Positions 1 to 7,428 of a stretch of 33,274 nt of DNA are shown in pieces. Origin of the DNA: Lachnospiraceae bacterium (GTDB lineage: Bacteria > Bacillota_A > Clostridia > Lachnospirales > Lachnospiraceae); the NCBI GenBank assembly GCA_016291475.1, contig JAEEXJ010000028.1, forward strand, positions 1-33,274, written 5' to 3'. Numbering within the stretch: position 1 is the stretch's first letter; each line of letters starts with the position of its first letter. Made by a program: the position numbers and the translations under genes. Below the pieces are notes generated by a model, which was given only the letters and a program-made list of their open reading frames with translations, had not been told where the DNA came from and searched no databases.

Positions 1-43
1 AAGAGCTTCTGGTCTGTATTGATAAAGGATCTGAAGCTTTCTG

Positions 44-733
44 TTAGTTTTTGACAAGCCTTCTTTCGAGTTCTTCAAAATCATAATCATCCCTTTGAGG
101 ATAATTGTTGAACTGATTAACATACTTCCTGTGAGAATATGAAGTCTGGTTTTTCTCTTTATCCGTATGATTTGGGATGGGGGTATATATAGCTGTTGTA
201 ATCTCTGTAGTATTCTTTGTAATTGTATTACCGTCCGGGGCAATAGGTGTTTCCAAATCGGGAACCACATCCTTCCCAAAAGGGAAACATGTATTACCAC
301 TGGGGAAAGTAAGTTTTTTTAGAGTTTCAGGGAATAATTCCAGGAACATAATGTTTGGCAGCTTACCATAACCGGTCATAACAGCTTTAAAGTGTCTTTG
401 AACCACTTCAAGATTCTCAAGAAGCTTTAATGCCTCGCGAACCTGTTTTTCGCTACAGTTAAACTTATTACAGATGTCAGCATATGATTTTTGCAGAAAA
501 TCCTTGTCATAGAACTTCTTTTTATAAGTGACATTCCCGGATTTTTCATCCCTGATCTCAGTAGGACGGTACCAATATACGATGTCGGCAAGAATATTGA
601 TTGCCAAGAGATTTGGTTTACCGTTTTCGTTAACCACGGTATGATACCAGGCTTCTGGAATGATATTTCCCATTAATTGGATCTTTCCAACCTCATCAAC
701 TATTAAGTTCCCTGAGCTGTAAACAACCTTCAT
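44..733 (-). CDS. Winged-helix replication-initiator-like protein of a mobile element
   Basis: Predicted DNA-binding protein of 229 residues. The middle part has a winged-helix pattern (KSYADICNKFNCSEKQVREA followed by LKLLENLEVVQ), as in replication initiators and replisome organisers of phages and integrative elements. The C-terminal third is polar and low in complexity, then closes with FNNYPQRDDYDFEELE, a tail I associate with Lachnospiraceae/ICE replication proteins (from memory, not searched). I chose the ATG at 733 because GGAAG lies five bases before it; an in-frame ATG at 748 would add five residues but has no good ribosome site. The gene reads away from a tRNA-like attachment fragment at 877-897 and has phased TGGTCT repeats directly upstream, which suggests replication or autoregulation. 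It could also be a plain HTH regulator. Family call moderate, exact role unknown. Confidence 0.6.
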   Translation of the reverse strand: MKVVYSSGNLIVDEVGKIQLMGNIIPEAWYHTVVNENGKPNLLAINILADIVYWYRPTEIRDEKSGNVTYKKKFYDKDFLQKSYADICNKFNCSEKQVREALKLLENLEVVQRHFKAVMTGYGKLPNIMFLELFPETLKKLTFPSGNTCFPFGKDVVPDLETPIAPDGNTITKNTTEITTAIYTPIPNHTDKEKNQTSYSHRKYVNQFNNYPQRDDYDFEELERRLVKN

Positions 734-775
734 TAATTCTTCCGTCATTAAAAGGGTAAAAAAAACAGACCTTTA

Positions 776-821
776 TGGTCTGTAAAAGTGGTCTGAAAAT
801 GGTCTATAGGTGGTCTGAAAG
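776..821. repeat. Phased TGGTCT iteron-like repeats
   Basis: Four TGGTCT hexamers start at 776, 789, 800 and 811, so the steps are 13, 11 and 11 bases, close to one DNA helical turn each. Three continue as TGGTCTG. The first copy also forms a 7-bp inverted repeat with ACAGACC at 765-771 (loop TTTAT). The array lies just upstream of the minus-strand winged-helix gene, where iterons or an autoregulatory operator are expected. No function is proven. Confidence 0.55.
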
Positions 822-876
822 AAATGGATGAGCGTGCAAACCTCCTATTTTAGTTGTTTTTTAAAGGTCGAAATTC

Positions 877-897
877 GTTCAAGTCCCGCCTTCCGCA
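877..897 (+). other. 3' tRNA(Leu)-like fragment, candidate attachment site
   Basis: The 21 bases read as the T-loop (TTCAAGT), the 3' T-stem strand (CCCGC), the 3' acceptor strand (CTTCCGC) and discriminator A of a tRNA, most like tRNA-Leu. Nothing upstream supplies the 5' T-stem, anticodon or 5' acceptor strand, so this is only a 3' end. Integrative elements that insert at the 3' end of a tRNA gene leave such a fragment at their far end. Here it would mark the right end of an element extending leftward out of the window. Confidence 0.6.
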
Positions 898-909
898 TCG
901 AAATAAAGA

Positions 910-936
910 CCCTCAGGCAAAAGCCTGAGGGTTTTT
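910..936 (+). terminator. Rho-independent terminator
   Basis: Perfect 9-bp stem CCCTCAGGC / GCCTGAGGG with AAAA loop, followed by TTTTT. It lies between the two opposing tRNA-like 3' ends and probably began as a tRNA terminator. Confidence 0.85.
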
Positions 937-944
937 ATTTTGTG

Positions 945-965
945 TGCGGAAGGCGGGACTTGAAC
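945..965 (-). repeat. Inverted copy of the tRNA(Leu)-like 3' end
   Basis: Exact reverse complement of 877-897 over 21 bases. On the minus strand the T-stem extends a little further (CGGG before TTCAAGT), but the body of the tRNA is again missing: upstream on that strand lies the coding-like remnant at 979-1194. Together with 877-897 it forms a long inverted repeat around the terminator. Confidence 0.75.
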
Positions 966-978
966 CCGTTATGAAAAT

Positions 979-1194
979 ATGGGTGCCACGGATATAGTTT
1001 GTGAACGCTCTACAGCAACATTACTTGGTGAAGAAGTTCCATGCATTACTTTAAAAGTGAATTATCTCGGAACCGAAATAAATATGCTTATGACCTTTAT
1101 TATTAAAGATAATTATTCTGCTACGATCACAGTACAGGCAGCAACTGATGAAAAGATATCTCAGCTTCTGAGTTTCTTTGTTCCTATTCAGTGA
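979..1194 (+). pseudogene. C-terminal remnant of an unidentified (secreted?) protein
   Basis: Open frame of up to 71 residues with a stop (TGA at 961-963) just upstream in frame and no ribosome site before the ATG. The alternating hydrophobic pattern (CITLKVNYLGTEINMLMTF, then YSATITVQAAT and a C-terminal helix) resembles the last domain of larger Clostridia secreted proteins or lipoproteins rather than a complete small protein. It begins within 15 bases of the tRNA-like inverted repeat, so I infer the 5' part was removed by the rearrangement that created that junction. It could instead be a real small orphan protein; expression looks unlikely without a start signal. Confidence 0.4.
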
Positions 1195-1210
1195 GTATGA
1201 TGAATAGAAT

Positions 1211-1252
1211 ACTAACCATCTTTGGCTTTACGCTGAGGGTGGTTAGTTTTTT
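1211..1252 (+). terminator. Rho-independent terminator after the 979-1194 remnant
   Basis: ACTAACCA (1211-1218) pairs with TGGTTAGT (1240-1247), and T residues follow to 1252. A working terminator here suggests the remnant is the end of a once complete gene. Confidence 0.75.
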
Positions 1253-1271
1253 ATTGTGGTTATCACTCAAC

Positions 1272-1300
1272 TTGCAAATATATCCGTGAAAGATTATAAA
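1272..1300 (+). promoter_or_regulatory. Sigma-A-type promoter
   Basis: -35 TTGCAA (1272-1277), 17-base spacer, -10 TATAAA (1295-1300). It sits 39 bases before the start of the glycine-zipper gene and may also drive pyk. Confidence 0.7.
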
Positions 1301-1339
1301 TATATTTGTTGTGCTTATGAGCTATAAAGGAGAATGGTT

Positions 1340-1963
1340 ATGGAAAATGTAGATATTAAAGGACTCGGTGATCTTAAGGTTGTAACCGATCTGTTTTCAC
1401 AGGTTGGATGCTCCGAAGAAGATAATTGCATTGTTGTTGTGACTAACAGGGATTTTGGCACCGCTTCATACGCAGGAGATATTATGACTGCAAACTCGAC
1501 AGTTGCAGGTGCTAAGGCCGGCGGAGTAGTAGGCGGATTGGTTGCGGGAGCAGTTGCCGGTGCGATCAATGCTTCCGTTCAGGAGAAGGTGGGAGAGTTC
1601 CATAATAGCCTGGACTATAAAAAGCAGATTGCATTTGACACACGTAATTACGCAGGATTTCTGGTTAATGTAGTTTCAAACGGAATCGGTGTTATTCCGC
1701 TTAAGAACGGCGGACAGTTGATCCCTAATATAAAAGATCTTAAGACCGACGCAGATAATTTTGTATTTTTTGAAAATGATGAGATAGAGACAAAAGCACT
1801 TAAAAAGCTTCCTCTTCATTTTTCTTCCGTAAAGCTTGCATTATGTTTTAGGGGTACCGGAGAACTTAAAGTAGATACTCCCTGGGAATGCCCCAAGAAG
1901 CACAAGCTTATTCCTTATCAGGAAGAGAACTTTAATAAGCTTGCTGCGAAGCTTGGTAAATGA
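1340..1963 (+). CDS. Uncharacterised protein with a glycine-zipper segment
   Basis: 207 residues. I chose the ATG at 1340 because AGGAG ends seven bases before it; the ATG at 1334 would be only one base from that site. About residues 57-80 run AGAKAGGVVGGLVAGAVAGA, a Gly/Ala small-residue repeat typical of membrane-inserting glycine-zipper helices. The rest is soluble-looking, with a C-terminal half that may be a PH-like or beta-rich domain, but I do not recognise a family. There is no signal peptide. It has its own promoter at 1272-1300 and is followed 27 bases later by pyk with no terminator between, so the two may share a transcript. Function unknown. Confidence 0.75.
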   Translation: MENVDIKGLGDLKVVTDLFSQVGCSEEDNCIVVVTNRDFGTASYAGDIMTANSTVAGAKAGGVVGGLVAGAVAGAINASVQEKVGEFHNSLDYKKQIAFDTRNYAGFLVNVVSNGIGVIPLKNGGQLIPNIKDLKTDADNFVFFENDEIETKALKKLPLHFSSVKLALCFRGTGELKVDTPWECPKKHKLIPYQEENFNKLAAKLGK

Positions 1964-1990
1964 GGATATCTGAATTGGAGTGATAGTAAT

Positions 1991-3403
1991 ATGAGAAAAA
2001 CAAAGATCGTATGTACCATAGGCCCTGCCAGTGAAAGTCCCGAGATGATCGAGAAATTGTGTCTTGCCGGAATGAATGTTGCAAGACTGAATTTTTCACA
2101 CGGATCCCATGAAGAGCATAAAAGAAGGATAGAAAATATCCGTAAGGTAAGTGAAAAACTTCATTTGCCCATTGCAATACTTCTTGATACGAAAGGTCCG
2201 GAATTCAGGATCAAGACCTTTAAGGACGGTAAGATTTCGCTCAGTGCCGGAGACCGTTTTGTATTCAGGGAAGAGGACAGTATTGGCGATAAGGACGGAG
2301 TATCCGTCAATTTCAAAGGTCTGGCTAGTGATGTTGTTCCCGGCGATCATATTCTGGTATGTAACGGTCTTATGGATTTCCTGGTAAAAGAGATCGCAGG
2401 GAACGAAGTTATATGCGAGACTCTTACGGATGGAAATCTTTCCGACAGGAAGAGCATGAACTTCCCCGGTAAGATAATGAGCACCGAGTTCTTAAGTGAG
2501 CAGGATAAGGAAGATATAAAGTTCGGAATCGAGAACGAAGTTGATTTTATAGCATGCTCGTTTGTGTCAAGGGCAGACGATCTCAGAGCCGTAAGAGATT
2601 TCCTTGAAGCCAACGGATCCCCAGATATCGAGCTCATAGCTAAGATTGAGAATCAGCCCGGTATAGACAATATCGAAGAGATCTGCGAACTTTGTTCCGG
2701 AATCATGATCGGACGAGGAGATATGGGTGTTGAGATAGCTCCCGAAAAGCTCCCCGCAGTACAGAAGAGCCTCATCACCAAATGCAGACTTCTCGGTAAG
2801 AGAGTTATCACAGCTACCGAGATGCTTGAGTCAATGATCTCATCACCCCGTCCCACCCGTGCTGAGGTATCGGACGTTGCTAACGCGGTATATGACGGAA
2901 CATCCGCGGTTATGCTGTCCGGTGAGACCGCTGCGGGCAAGTATCCCGAGCAGGCGGTTAAGATGATGGCATCTATAGCGGAATCCACGGAAGCTGAGAT
3001 CCATTACGAGAAGAGATTCCACAATAATTCTTTTGAGATGAGAAACAATGTGGACTGTATCTCACATGCGGTTTGCGGAATGGCTATAGATGTTAAAGCT
3101 AAGGCCATCGCTGTATGCTCTATTTCCGGAATCACTGTAAGAATGGTATCCCGATTCAGATGTCCGGTCGATATAGTCGGAATCACCACCAATGAAAAGA
3201 GCTACAGAAGACTTGCTCTTTCATGGGGAGTAACTCCCGTACTTTGTGAGAAGTTCGATTCCACTGACGTACTTTTCTATTATGCGCAGAAAACCGCAAC
3301 AGAACTCTTTTCACTTAAGGAGGGAGACAGCGTTGTTATTACCGGAGGTATGATAAACGGAACTTCCGGAAATACCAATCTGATCAAGATTGCAACGGTA
3401 TAA
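1991..3403 (+). CDS. pyk: Pyruvate kinase
   Basis: Catalyses phosphoenolpyruvate + ADP to pyruvate + ATP, the last step of glycolysis, in the cytoplasm. 470 residues, matching the A-B-A-C core. Visible marks are RKTKIVCTIGPAS at the N terminus, ARLNFSHG (R32, N34), LLDTKGPEFR (about 65-73), AKIENQPG with K218 and E220, GRGDMGVE (241-248), and SGETAAGKYPEQAV. The extra C-terminal PEP-utiliser-like domain of many Bacillus-type enzymes is absent; the protein ends at the usual ITGG...NTNLIKI strand. One oddity is TEMLESM at 276-282, where the family usually has TQMLxSM. GGAG ten bases before the ATG is a slightly distant ribosome site. A terminator follows. Identification is firm. Confidence 0.97.
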   Translation: MRKTKIVCTIGPASESPEMIEKLCLAGMNVARLNFSHGSHEEHKRRIENIRKVSEKLHLPIAILLDTKGPEFRIKTFKDGKISLSAGDRFVFREEDSIGDKDGVSVNFKGLASDVVPGDHILVCNGLMDFLVKEIAGNEVICETLTDGNLSDRKSMNFPGKIMSTEFLSEQDKEDIKFGIENEVDFIACSFVSRADDLRAVRDFLEANGSPDIELIAKIENQPGIDNIEEICELCSGIMIGRGDMGVEIAPEKLPAVQKSLITKCRLLGKRVITATEMLESMISSPRPTRAEVSDVANAVYDGTSAVMLSGETAAGKYPEQAVKMMASIAESTEAEIHYEKRFHNNSFEMRNNVDCISHAVCGMAIDVKAKAIAVCSISGITVRMVSRFRCPVDIVGITTNEKSYRRLALSWGVTPVLCEKFDSTDVLFYYAQKTATELFSLKEGDSVVITGGMINGTSGNTNLIKIATV

Positions 3404-3424
3404 TCTATAGCGCAGGATTTATAT

Positions 3425-3462
3425 GACGGTTTCCGATGACTTGTTCGGGAACCGTCTTTTTT
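3425..3462 (+). terminator. Terminator of pyk
   Basis: GACGGTT (3425-3431) pairs with AACCGTC (3450-3456), with an inner CC/GG pair and a run of T to 3462. Confidence 0.85.
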
Positions 3463-3510
3463 GTGGAAACGATTTCAAGTAGAAAAAATTTACACACTTC
3501 ATGACATTTT

Positions 3511-3539
3511 TTGACAAGTTATTTTTCTGTTATTATGCA
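3511..3539 (+). promoter_or_regulatory. Promoter candidate for the GH43 gene
   Basis: Perfect -35 TTGACA (3511-3516), 17-base spacer and a weak -10 TATGCA (3534-3539). A weak -10 behind a strong -35 would fit a regulated promoter, but no operator is obvious. Confidence 0.5.
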
Positions 3540-3583
3540 AAAATATATGTGTAACCAATAATTATTCTGAAAGAGAAATGATT

Positions 3584-4564
3584 ATGAGAAGACCTAACGA
3601 AAGAAAACCTTTGGTAACCCATATGTATACTGCCGATCCTTCGGCTCATGTATTTGACGGAAAGATCTACATCTATCCTTCACACGATATTGAGCTGGAT
3701 GTTCCCGATGATGATGACGGAGCACAGTACATGATGGAAGATTACCATGTATTATCAATGGATAATCTGGATTCTCCCTGTGTTGACAACGGTGTTGCCA
3801 TCAATTATAAGGATATTCCCTGGGTTAAGCAGCAGATGTGGGCTCCCGATTGTGTTAAGGTAAACGGAAAGTATTATCTTATTTTCCCTGCCAAGGATAA
3901 GGAACTTAAATTCCGTCTCGGCGTTGCCGAATCAGACAGCCCTGTAGGACCTTTCAAACCTCACGAGAATTTCATCGAGGGCAGCTACAGCATCGATCCC
4001 GCTGTTCTTGTAGATGATGACGGAAGAATTTACTGCTATAACGGCGGACTTTGGGGCGGACAGCTCGAGATGTGGCAGTCAGGAGAGTTTAATCCCGACG
4101 AGCCCAGGCCGGAAGGAGATGTTCCCGCACTCGGACCCCTTTTCGCAGAGTTTACTCCCGATATGAAGGGATTCAAAGCAGCTCCCAAGCATATCGAGAT
4201 CCTTGACGAGAACGGAGATCCCATCAAGGCTTGTGACGAGGATCGCAGATACTTCGAAGATCCCTGGGTTTACAAGTTCAACGGAAAGTATTATTTCTCA
4301 TATTCAACCGGAACAACTCATTACCTCTGTTATGCTGAGGGAGATAAGCCCGACGGACCTTTCACCTACAAGGGAAGGATCATGGAGCCCGTTCTCGGAT
4401 GGACCACACATCACTCAATACTTGAGATAGACGGCGAGTGGTATATTTTCTACCATGACTGCGAGCTTTCAAAGGGAATCACCCACGAAAGATGCGTTAA
4501 GTATACCAAGCTCAACATTGCAGAAGACGGAACCATCGAGACCATTCATCCTTACGATGACTGA
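3584..4564 (+). CDS. GH43-family glycoside hydrolase (beta-xylosidase / arabinofuranosidase type)
   Basis: Five-bladed beta-propeller glycosidase acting on xylo- or arabino-oligosaccharides by inversion. Key marks, numbered from the ATG at 3578: YTADPSAHVFDG holds the catalytic base (D20), SIDPAVLVDDDG the pKa-tuning Asp (D140), and YFEDPWVYKFNGKYYFSYS the catalytic acid (E227). MWAPDC, NGKYYL and GVAESDSPVGPF are typical blade motifs. I prefer the ATG at 3584 (GAAAGAG lies eight bases upstream) over 3578. There is no signal peptide or carbohydrate-binding module and the length (326 residues) is that of a single domain, so it should work inside the cell on imported oligosaccharides. It stands alone between its promoter and a terminator, with no transporter beside it. 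The family is sure; substrate is not. Confidence 0.92.
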   Translation: MRRPNERKPLVTHMYTADPSAHVFDGKIYIYPSHDIELDVPDDDDGAQYMMEDYHVLSMDNLDSPCVDNGVAINYKDIPWVKQQMWAPDCVKVNGKYYLIFPAKDKELKFRLGVAESDSPVGPFKPHENFIEGSYSIDPAVLVDDDGRIYCYNGGLWGGQLEMWQSGEFNPDEPRPEGDVPALGPLFAEFTPDMKGFKAAPKHIEILDENGDPIKACDEDRRYFEDPWVYKFNGKYYFSYSTGTTHYLCYAEGDKPDGPFTYKGRIMEPVLGWTTHHSILEIDGEWYIFYHDCELSKGITHERCVKYTKLNIAEDGTIETIHPYDD

Positions 4565-4589
4565 TCCCACAAATCCATAAGTGCTGAAT

Positions 4590-4620
4590 AGGATGGCCTT
4601 TTACAAAAGGCCATCCTTTT
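4590..4620 (+). terminator. Terminator of the GH43 gene
   Basis: Long stem AGGATGGCCTTTT / AAAGGCCATCC around ACA, then TTTT. Confidence 0.85.
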
Positions 4621-4708
4621 ATATAGAAGAAACTTTTATAGCGAAGATTATAATAATAAAATTTATGTAAAGTTTCTAATTTTAGTATAGATTTTTTGTT
4701 TATTATTA

Positions 4709-4802
4709 TGTTAGAATAGCGCTCCGTGGGTACAGATAACGATTTCCTCCGACTATTTTTGAAGAATAGTTTATTGACGACACGAAGGATAGCAGGTATT
4801 AA
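4709..4802 (+). promoter_or_regulatory. Extended -10 promoter and about 80-base leader of the EAL gene
   Basis: TGTTAGAAT (4709-4717) is an extended -10 with no clear -35. The leader to the ATG at 4803 contains a hairpin ACTATT / AATAGT and scattered short complements (TTCCT against AGGA). I tried to match it to GEMM-type c-di-GMP riboswitches and could not. It may be an ordinary structured leader. Confidence 0.4.
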
Positions 4803-5510
4803 ATGATAAATTTTGACCATTTACCATTGGGCAAAGATATACTGGATGCGTTGAAGGAATTATCCATTAATTATGTATTCCAGCCTATCTTCAAGGCAGA
4901 CGGCAAAACAACATATGCATGGGAAGCTCTCATGCGTCCCAACGGAATGACAGTTACCGAACTTATCGATGATTATTCGAAGAAGGACAAACTCCATGTT
5001 CTTGAGGTGGCAACATTCTTCGGAGCTATGCAGGAGTTTTTTGAGAGAGGATATACTCAGAAAATATCGATCAATTCATTTTCATCGGACTGCATGAGTG
5101 TGGAAGAATCCGAGGTGTTTTATGAAACCTTCGGAGAAGAGCTTCGCGACAGACTGATCGTAGAGAATCTTGAGTATCCGTATTCTTCTGCCGAGGATTG
5201 TCAGGAGAAGAGTAAGTCCGTAAGAATGATGAACAACATGCTTTCGGTTGATGATTTCGGCAGCGGTATCAATGATCTTGAGACCGTGGAACTAATGGAG
5301 CCCGACATCGTTAAGCTCGACCGCGGACTGATCTCGGGAATAGACCATGATTCCGAGAAACAGGACAATGTTGAGAACCTTGTTTCCCATTTCCATTCAA
5401 AGGGGATGCTGGTCGTTGCCGAGGGAGTAGAGAAAAAAGCGGAATTTGATTATCTTGTGGGACTGGGTGTGGACCTTTATCAGGGTTTTTATCTGGCTCG
5501 TCCGGCATGA
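4803..5510 (+). CDS. EAL-domain cyclic di-GMP phosphodiesterase
   Basis: Stand-alone EAL domain (235 residues) hydrolysing c-di-GMP to pGpG. The expected metal and catalytic positions all appear kept: WEALMRP with E41, SINSF (Asn of the usual N-x-S/P strand), VENLEYP (first Glu), VDDFGSG (paired Asp), VKLDR (Lys), AEGVE (Glu) and YQGFYLARP (Gln). So it is probably active. There is no sensor, REC, GGDEF or membrane segment, thus input must come from expression or a partner. AGG-containing ribosome site about seven bases before the ATG. Its neighbours are unrelated; the only other c-di-GMP gene in the window is the cyclase at 13603-14901, far away and on the other strand. Confidence 0.93.
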   Translation: MINFDHLPLGKDILDALKELSINYVFQPIFKADGKTTYAWEALMRPNGMTVTELIDDYSKKDKLHVLEVATFFGAMQEFFERGYTQKISINSFSSDCMSVEESEVFYETFGEELRDRLIVENLEYPYSSAEDCQEKSKSVRMMNNMLSVDDFGSGINDLETVELMEPDIVKLDRGLISGIDHDSEKQDNVENLVSHFHSKGMLVVAEGVEKKAEFDYLVGLGVDLYQGFYLARPA

Positions 5511-5534
5511 TGAATAGAAATAAAATATATTTTC

Positions 5535-5575
5535 CGGGGCCGGTTTTTCGTATGGAAAAGCCGTCCCCGTTTTCT
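5535..5575 (+). terminator. Terminator of the EAL gene
   Basis: CGGGG...CGG stem pairs with CCG...CCCCG with one internal mismatch, extended by a T/A arm, then TTTTCTT. Confidence 0.8.
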
Positions 5576-5596
5576 TATGGCGGATATGGGAATTTC

Positions 5597-5625
5597 TTGT
5601 TAAAACCGTGGTTTTGATATATAAT
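5597..5625 (+). promoter_or_regulatory. Strong sigma-A-type promoter
   Basis: -35 TTGTTA (5597-5602), 17-base spacer, perfect -10 TATAAT (5620-5625). Starts the run from the SEC-C gene onward. Confidence 0.8.
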
Positions 5626-5661
5626 AAACGTTGATTTTTTTGATAGAAAGGGGCATGAAAA

Positions 5662-6168
5662 ATGGCACTGCTTGAAGATTGGCGAAGACTCGCTTATGAC
5701 GAAAAAGCTGATAAAGGAAAGATTCAGAAACTGTGGGGAGATTATTTCCTCAAGGAGAAGGAGATTTACGCAGAGCTTCTTAAGAATCCCGATGAAGAGG
5801 TAAAAGGAACCGTTAAGGATCTTGCCGCTAAGTATGGCATTGATCTTATGTTCATGGCCGGTTTCCTTGACGGAATAAATGATTCCCTTAAGACTCCCAA
5901 TCCCATTGAAGAGATGACTGAGGATACCGAGGTATCTCTTGCATTCGATAAGGAACTTCTTTACAAGAACATGGTAGGTGCGGGAGCTGACTGGCTCTAT
6001 GGATTACCTGAGTGGGAATCCATCTTTGATGAGGCTAAGAGAAAAGAGCTTTATCATGAGCAGAAGATCTCCGGAACCGTAAAGCGTGAAGGAGCTAAGG
6101 TTTATCCCAACGATCCCTGCCCTTGCGGAAGCGGAAAGAAATATAAGAAGTGTTGCGGAAAGGCTTGA
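5662..6168 (+). CDS. SEC-C zinc-binding motif protein
   Basis: 168 residues. The C terminus is a textbook SEC-C motif, [13 protein letters not shown] (C153, C155, C164, C165), the zinc site found at the end of SecA and in many small proteins. The N-terminal 140 residues are acidic, predicted mostly helical, and belong to no family I can name; similar helical-plus-SEC-C proteins are common in Lachnospiraceae. AAAGGGG before the ATG is the ribosome site. Stop and the next start are only one base apart, so it is surely co-transcribed with the DUF308 gene. A role in protein handling at the ribosome or translocon is a guess from the motif only. Confidence 0.85.
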   Translation: MALLEDWRRLAYDEKADKGKIQKLWGDYFLKEKEIYAELLKNPDEEVKGTVKDLAAKYGIDLMFMAGFLDGINDSLKTPNPIEEMTEDTEVSLAFDKELLYKNMVGAGADWLYGLPEWESIFDEAKRKELYHEQKISGTVKREGAKVYPNDPCPCGSGKKYKKCCGKA

Positions 6169-6169
6169 T

Positions 6170-6820
6170 ATGGCTAATAAAACCGACAAAAAAACCAAGG
6201 ACCTTCACAAAAGCGCGAGACCTAAGATAAAGCCTACGGCTGCATTTTACGGACTTATATGTATGATCATCGGTATCATCGATCTGGTAAATCCGGAGAA
6301 GATGCTGAACATCATCGCATATGCTTTGGGAATCTCCGCCATTATCGGCGGACTGATCTTTGTGATCATGTATCTTGCCAGGGATGTGAGACACAATCTC
6401 GGAAACAACGATTTCCTGAACGGTGTGGTTTCAATAGTAGTCGGTATAGTAATACTACTTAAGTGGAAAGAACTGATGACGATCGTTCCCATAGTACTGG
6501 GCGTTCTCATCATAGTCAGCGGATGCATCAAGCTTCAGGATTCCATCGATCTTAAAAAGCTTGGTCATCCCATGTTTGCCGCAATGCTTATTTTTGCATT
6601 TGTCTTCATTATTTTCGGAGCTGTGCTTGTTGCAAATCCTTTTGAGAGTGAGATCCTTCTTCTCAGACTCATCGGAGTGGCACTTATCATTGCGGGAATG
6701 ACCGATCTTGTTGCTTCGGTATTTTTTGAAGGAATAAGAAGTCAGTATGATGTCGAAACCATTGAAACGACATACACCGAAGCTGAAGACGCCGGTGAAG
6801 ATACCGATAAGGTTAAATAA
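6170..6820 (+). CDS. DUF308/HdeD-like membrane protein
   Basis: 216 residues from the ATG at 6170, which has GGAAAGG six bases before it. A longer frame from 6086 overlaps the SEC-C gene out of frame and lacks support. After a basic head (residues 1-25) the protein has about six hydrophobic helices in three pairs with Gly-rich turns (for example GLICMIIGIIDLV, VSIVVGIVILLKW, LLRLIGVALIIAGMTDLV), the pattern of the DUF308/HdeD family, and an acidic C-terminal tail (EAEDAGEDTDK). HdeD is linked to acid tolerance in enterobacteria; that role should not be carried over here. It sits between SEC-C and apt in one operon. Confidence 0.85.
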   Translation: MANKTDKKTKDLHKSARPKIKPTAAFYGLICMIIGIIDLVNPEKMLNIIAYALGISAIIGGLIFVIMYLARDVRHNLGNNDFLNGVVSIVVGIVILLKWKELMTIVPIVLGVLIIVSGCIKLQDSIDLKKLGHPMFAAMLIFAFVFIIFGAVLVANPFESEILLLRLIGVALIIAGMTDLVASVFFEGIRSQYDVETIETTYTEAEDAGEDTDKVK

Positions 6821-6838
6821 TAGGGGGAAAGGTTTAAG

Positions 6839-7363
6839 ATGAAAAAACTTGAAGATTATGTAACAACTATTCCCGATTTTCCTGAGCCCGGAATCATGTT
6901 CAGAGATATTACCTCTGTTCTTCAGGATGCGGACGGTCTCAGACTTGCTATCGATACCATGCAGGATGCTATCAAGGATCTTGATTTTGACGTGGTAGTC
7001 GGACCGGAATCCAGAGGATTTATTTTCGGAATGCCCATTGCTTACAATCTTCATAAGCCTTTTGTTCTTATCAGAAAAAAAGGAAAACTCCCCAGAGAGA
7101 CCGTTGAGAAGACATATGATCTTGAATACGGCACCGCAACCATCGAGATGCACAAGGACTCCATCAAGCCCGGACAGAAAGTTCTTATAGTAGACGATCT
7201 TATCGCTACCGGCGGAACCACTCAGGCTATGATCGAGATGATCGAAAGTCTTGGCGGAGAGGTTGTAGGAATCTCTGTCGTAATGGAACTTGCAGGTCTT
7301 AAAGGCAGAGAAAAACTTAAGGGATACAGACTCGAGTCTTGCATTACCTATCCCGGAAATTGA
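6839..7363 (+). CDS. apt: Adenine phosphoribosyltransferase
   Basis: Converts adenine + PRPP to AMP + pyrophosphate (purine salvage). 174 residues, the normal length. Marks are IPDFPEPGIMFRDIT at the N terminus, VVGPESRGFIFG (54-64) and the PRPP loop VLIVDDLIATGGTT (115-128) with the two Asp and the Thr/Gly-rich turn. A GGGGG/AAAGG ribosome site precedes the ATG. apt next to rel is a common Firmicutes arrangement and ties purine salvage to (p)ppGpp metabolism. Confidence 0.97.
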   Translation: MKKLEDYVTTIPDFPEPGIMFRDITSVLQDADGLRLAIDTMQDAIKDLDFDVVVGPESRGFIFGMPIAYNLHKPFVLIRKKGKLPRETVEKTYDLEYGTATIEMHKDSIKPGQKVLIVDDLIATGGTTQAMIEMIESLGGEVVGISVVMELAGLKGREKLKGYRLESCITYPGN

Positions 7364-7373
7364 TTTGAATTAC

Positions 7374-7400
7374 GGTCACTTACCATAAGTGACCGGTTTT
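7374..7400 (+). terminator. Hairpin between apt and rel (attenuator or weak terminator)
   Basis: Perfect 9-bp stem GGTCACTTA / TAAGTGACC with CCA loop, followed by GGTTTT. The T run is short, so read-through into rel is likely. Confidence 0.55.
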
Positions 7401-7428
7401 AGAATACAAAAGGATTTTTTGCAGGCGT

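Noticed and set aside
877..965. Complete tRNA genes
   Set aside because: Only the T-loop and 3' acceptor strands exist on either strand; the anticodon and 5' acceptor parts are missing.
4720..4802. c-di-GMP riboswitch upstream of the EAL gene
   Set aside because: I could not match the GEMM-I or GEMM-II conserved cores; only a generic hairpin is visible.
6086..6169. N-terminal extension of the DUF308 protein
   Set aside because: It would overlap the SEC-C motif codons out of frame; the ATG at 6170 has a proper ribosome site.
6455..7153. 232-codon minus-strand frame opposite the DUF308 and apt genes
   Set aside because: Spans two certain genes on the other strand and shows no recognisable domain.
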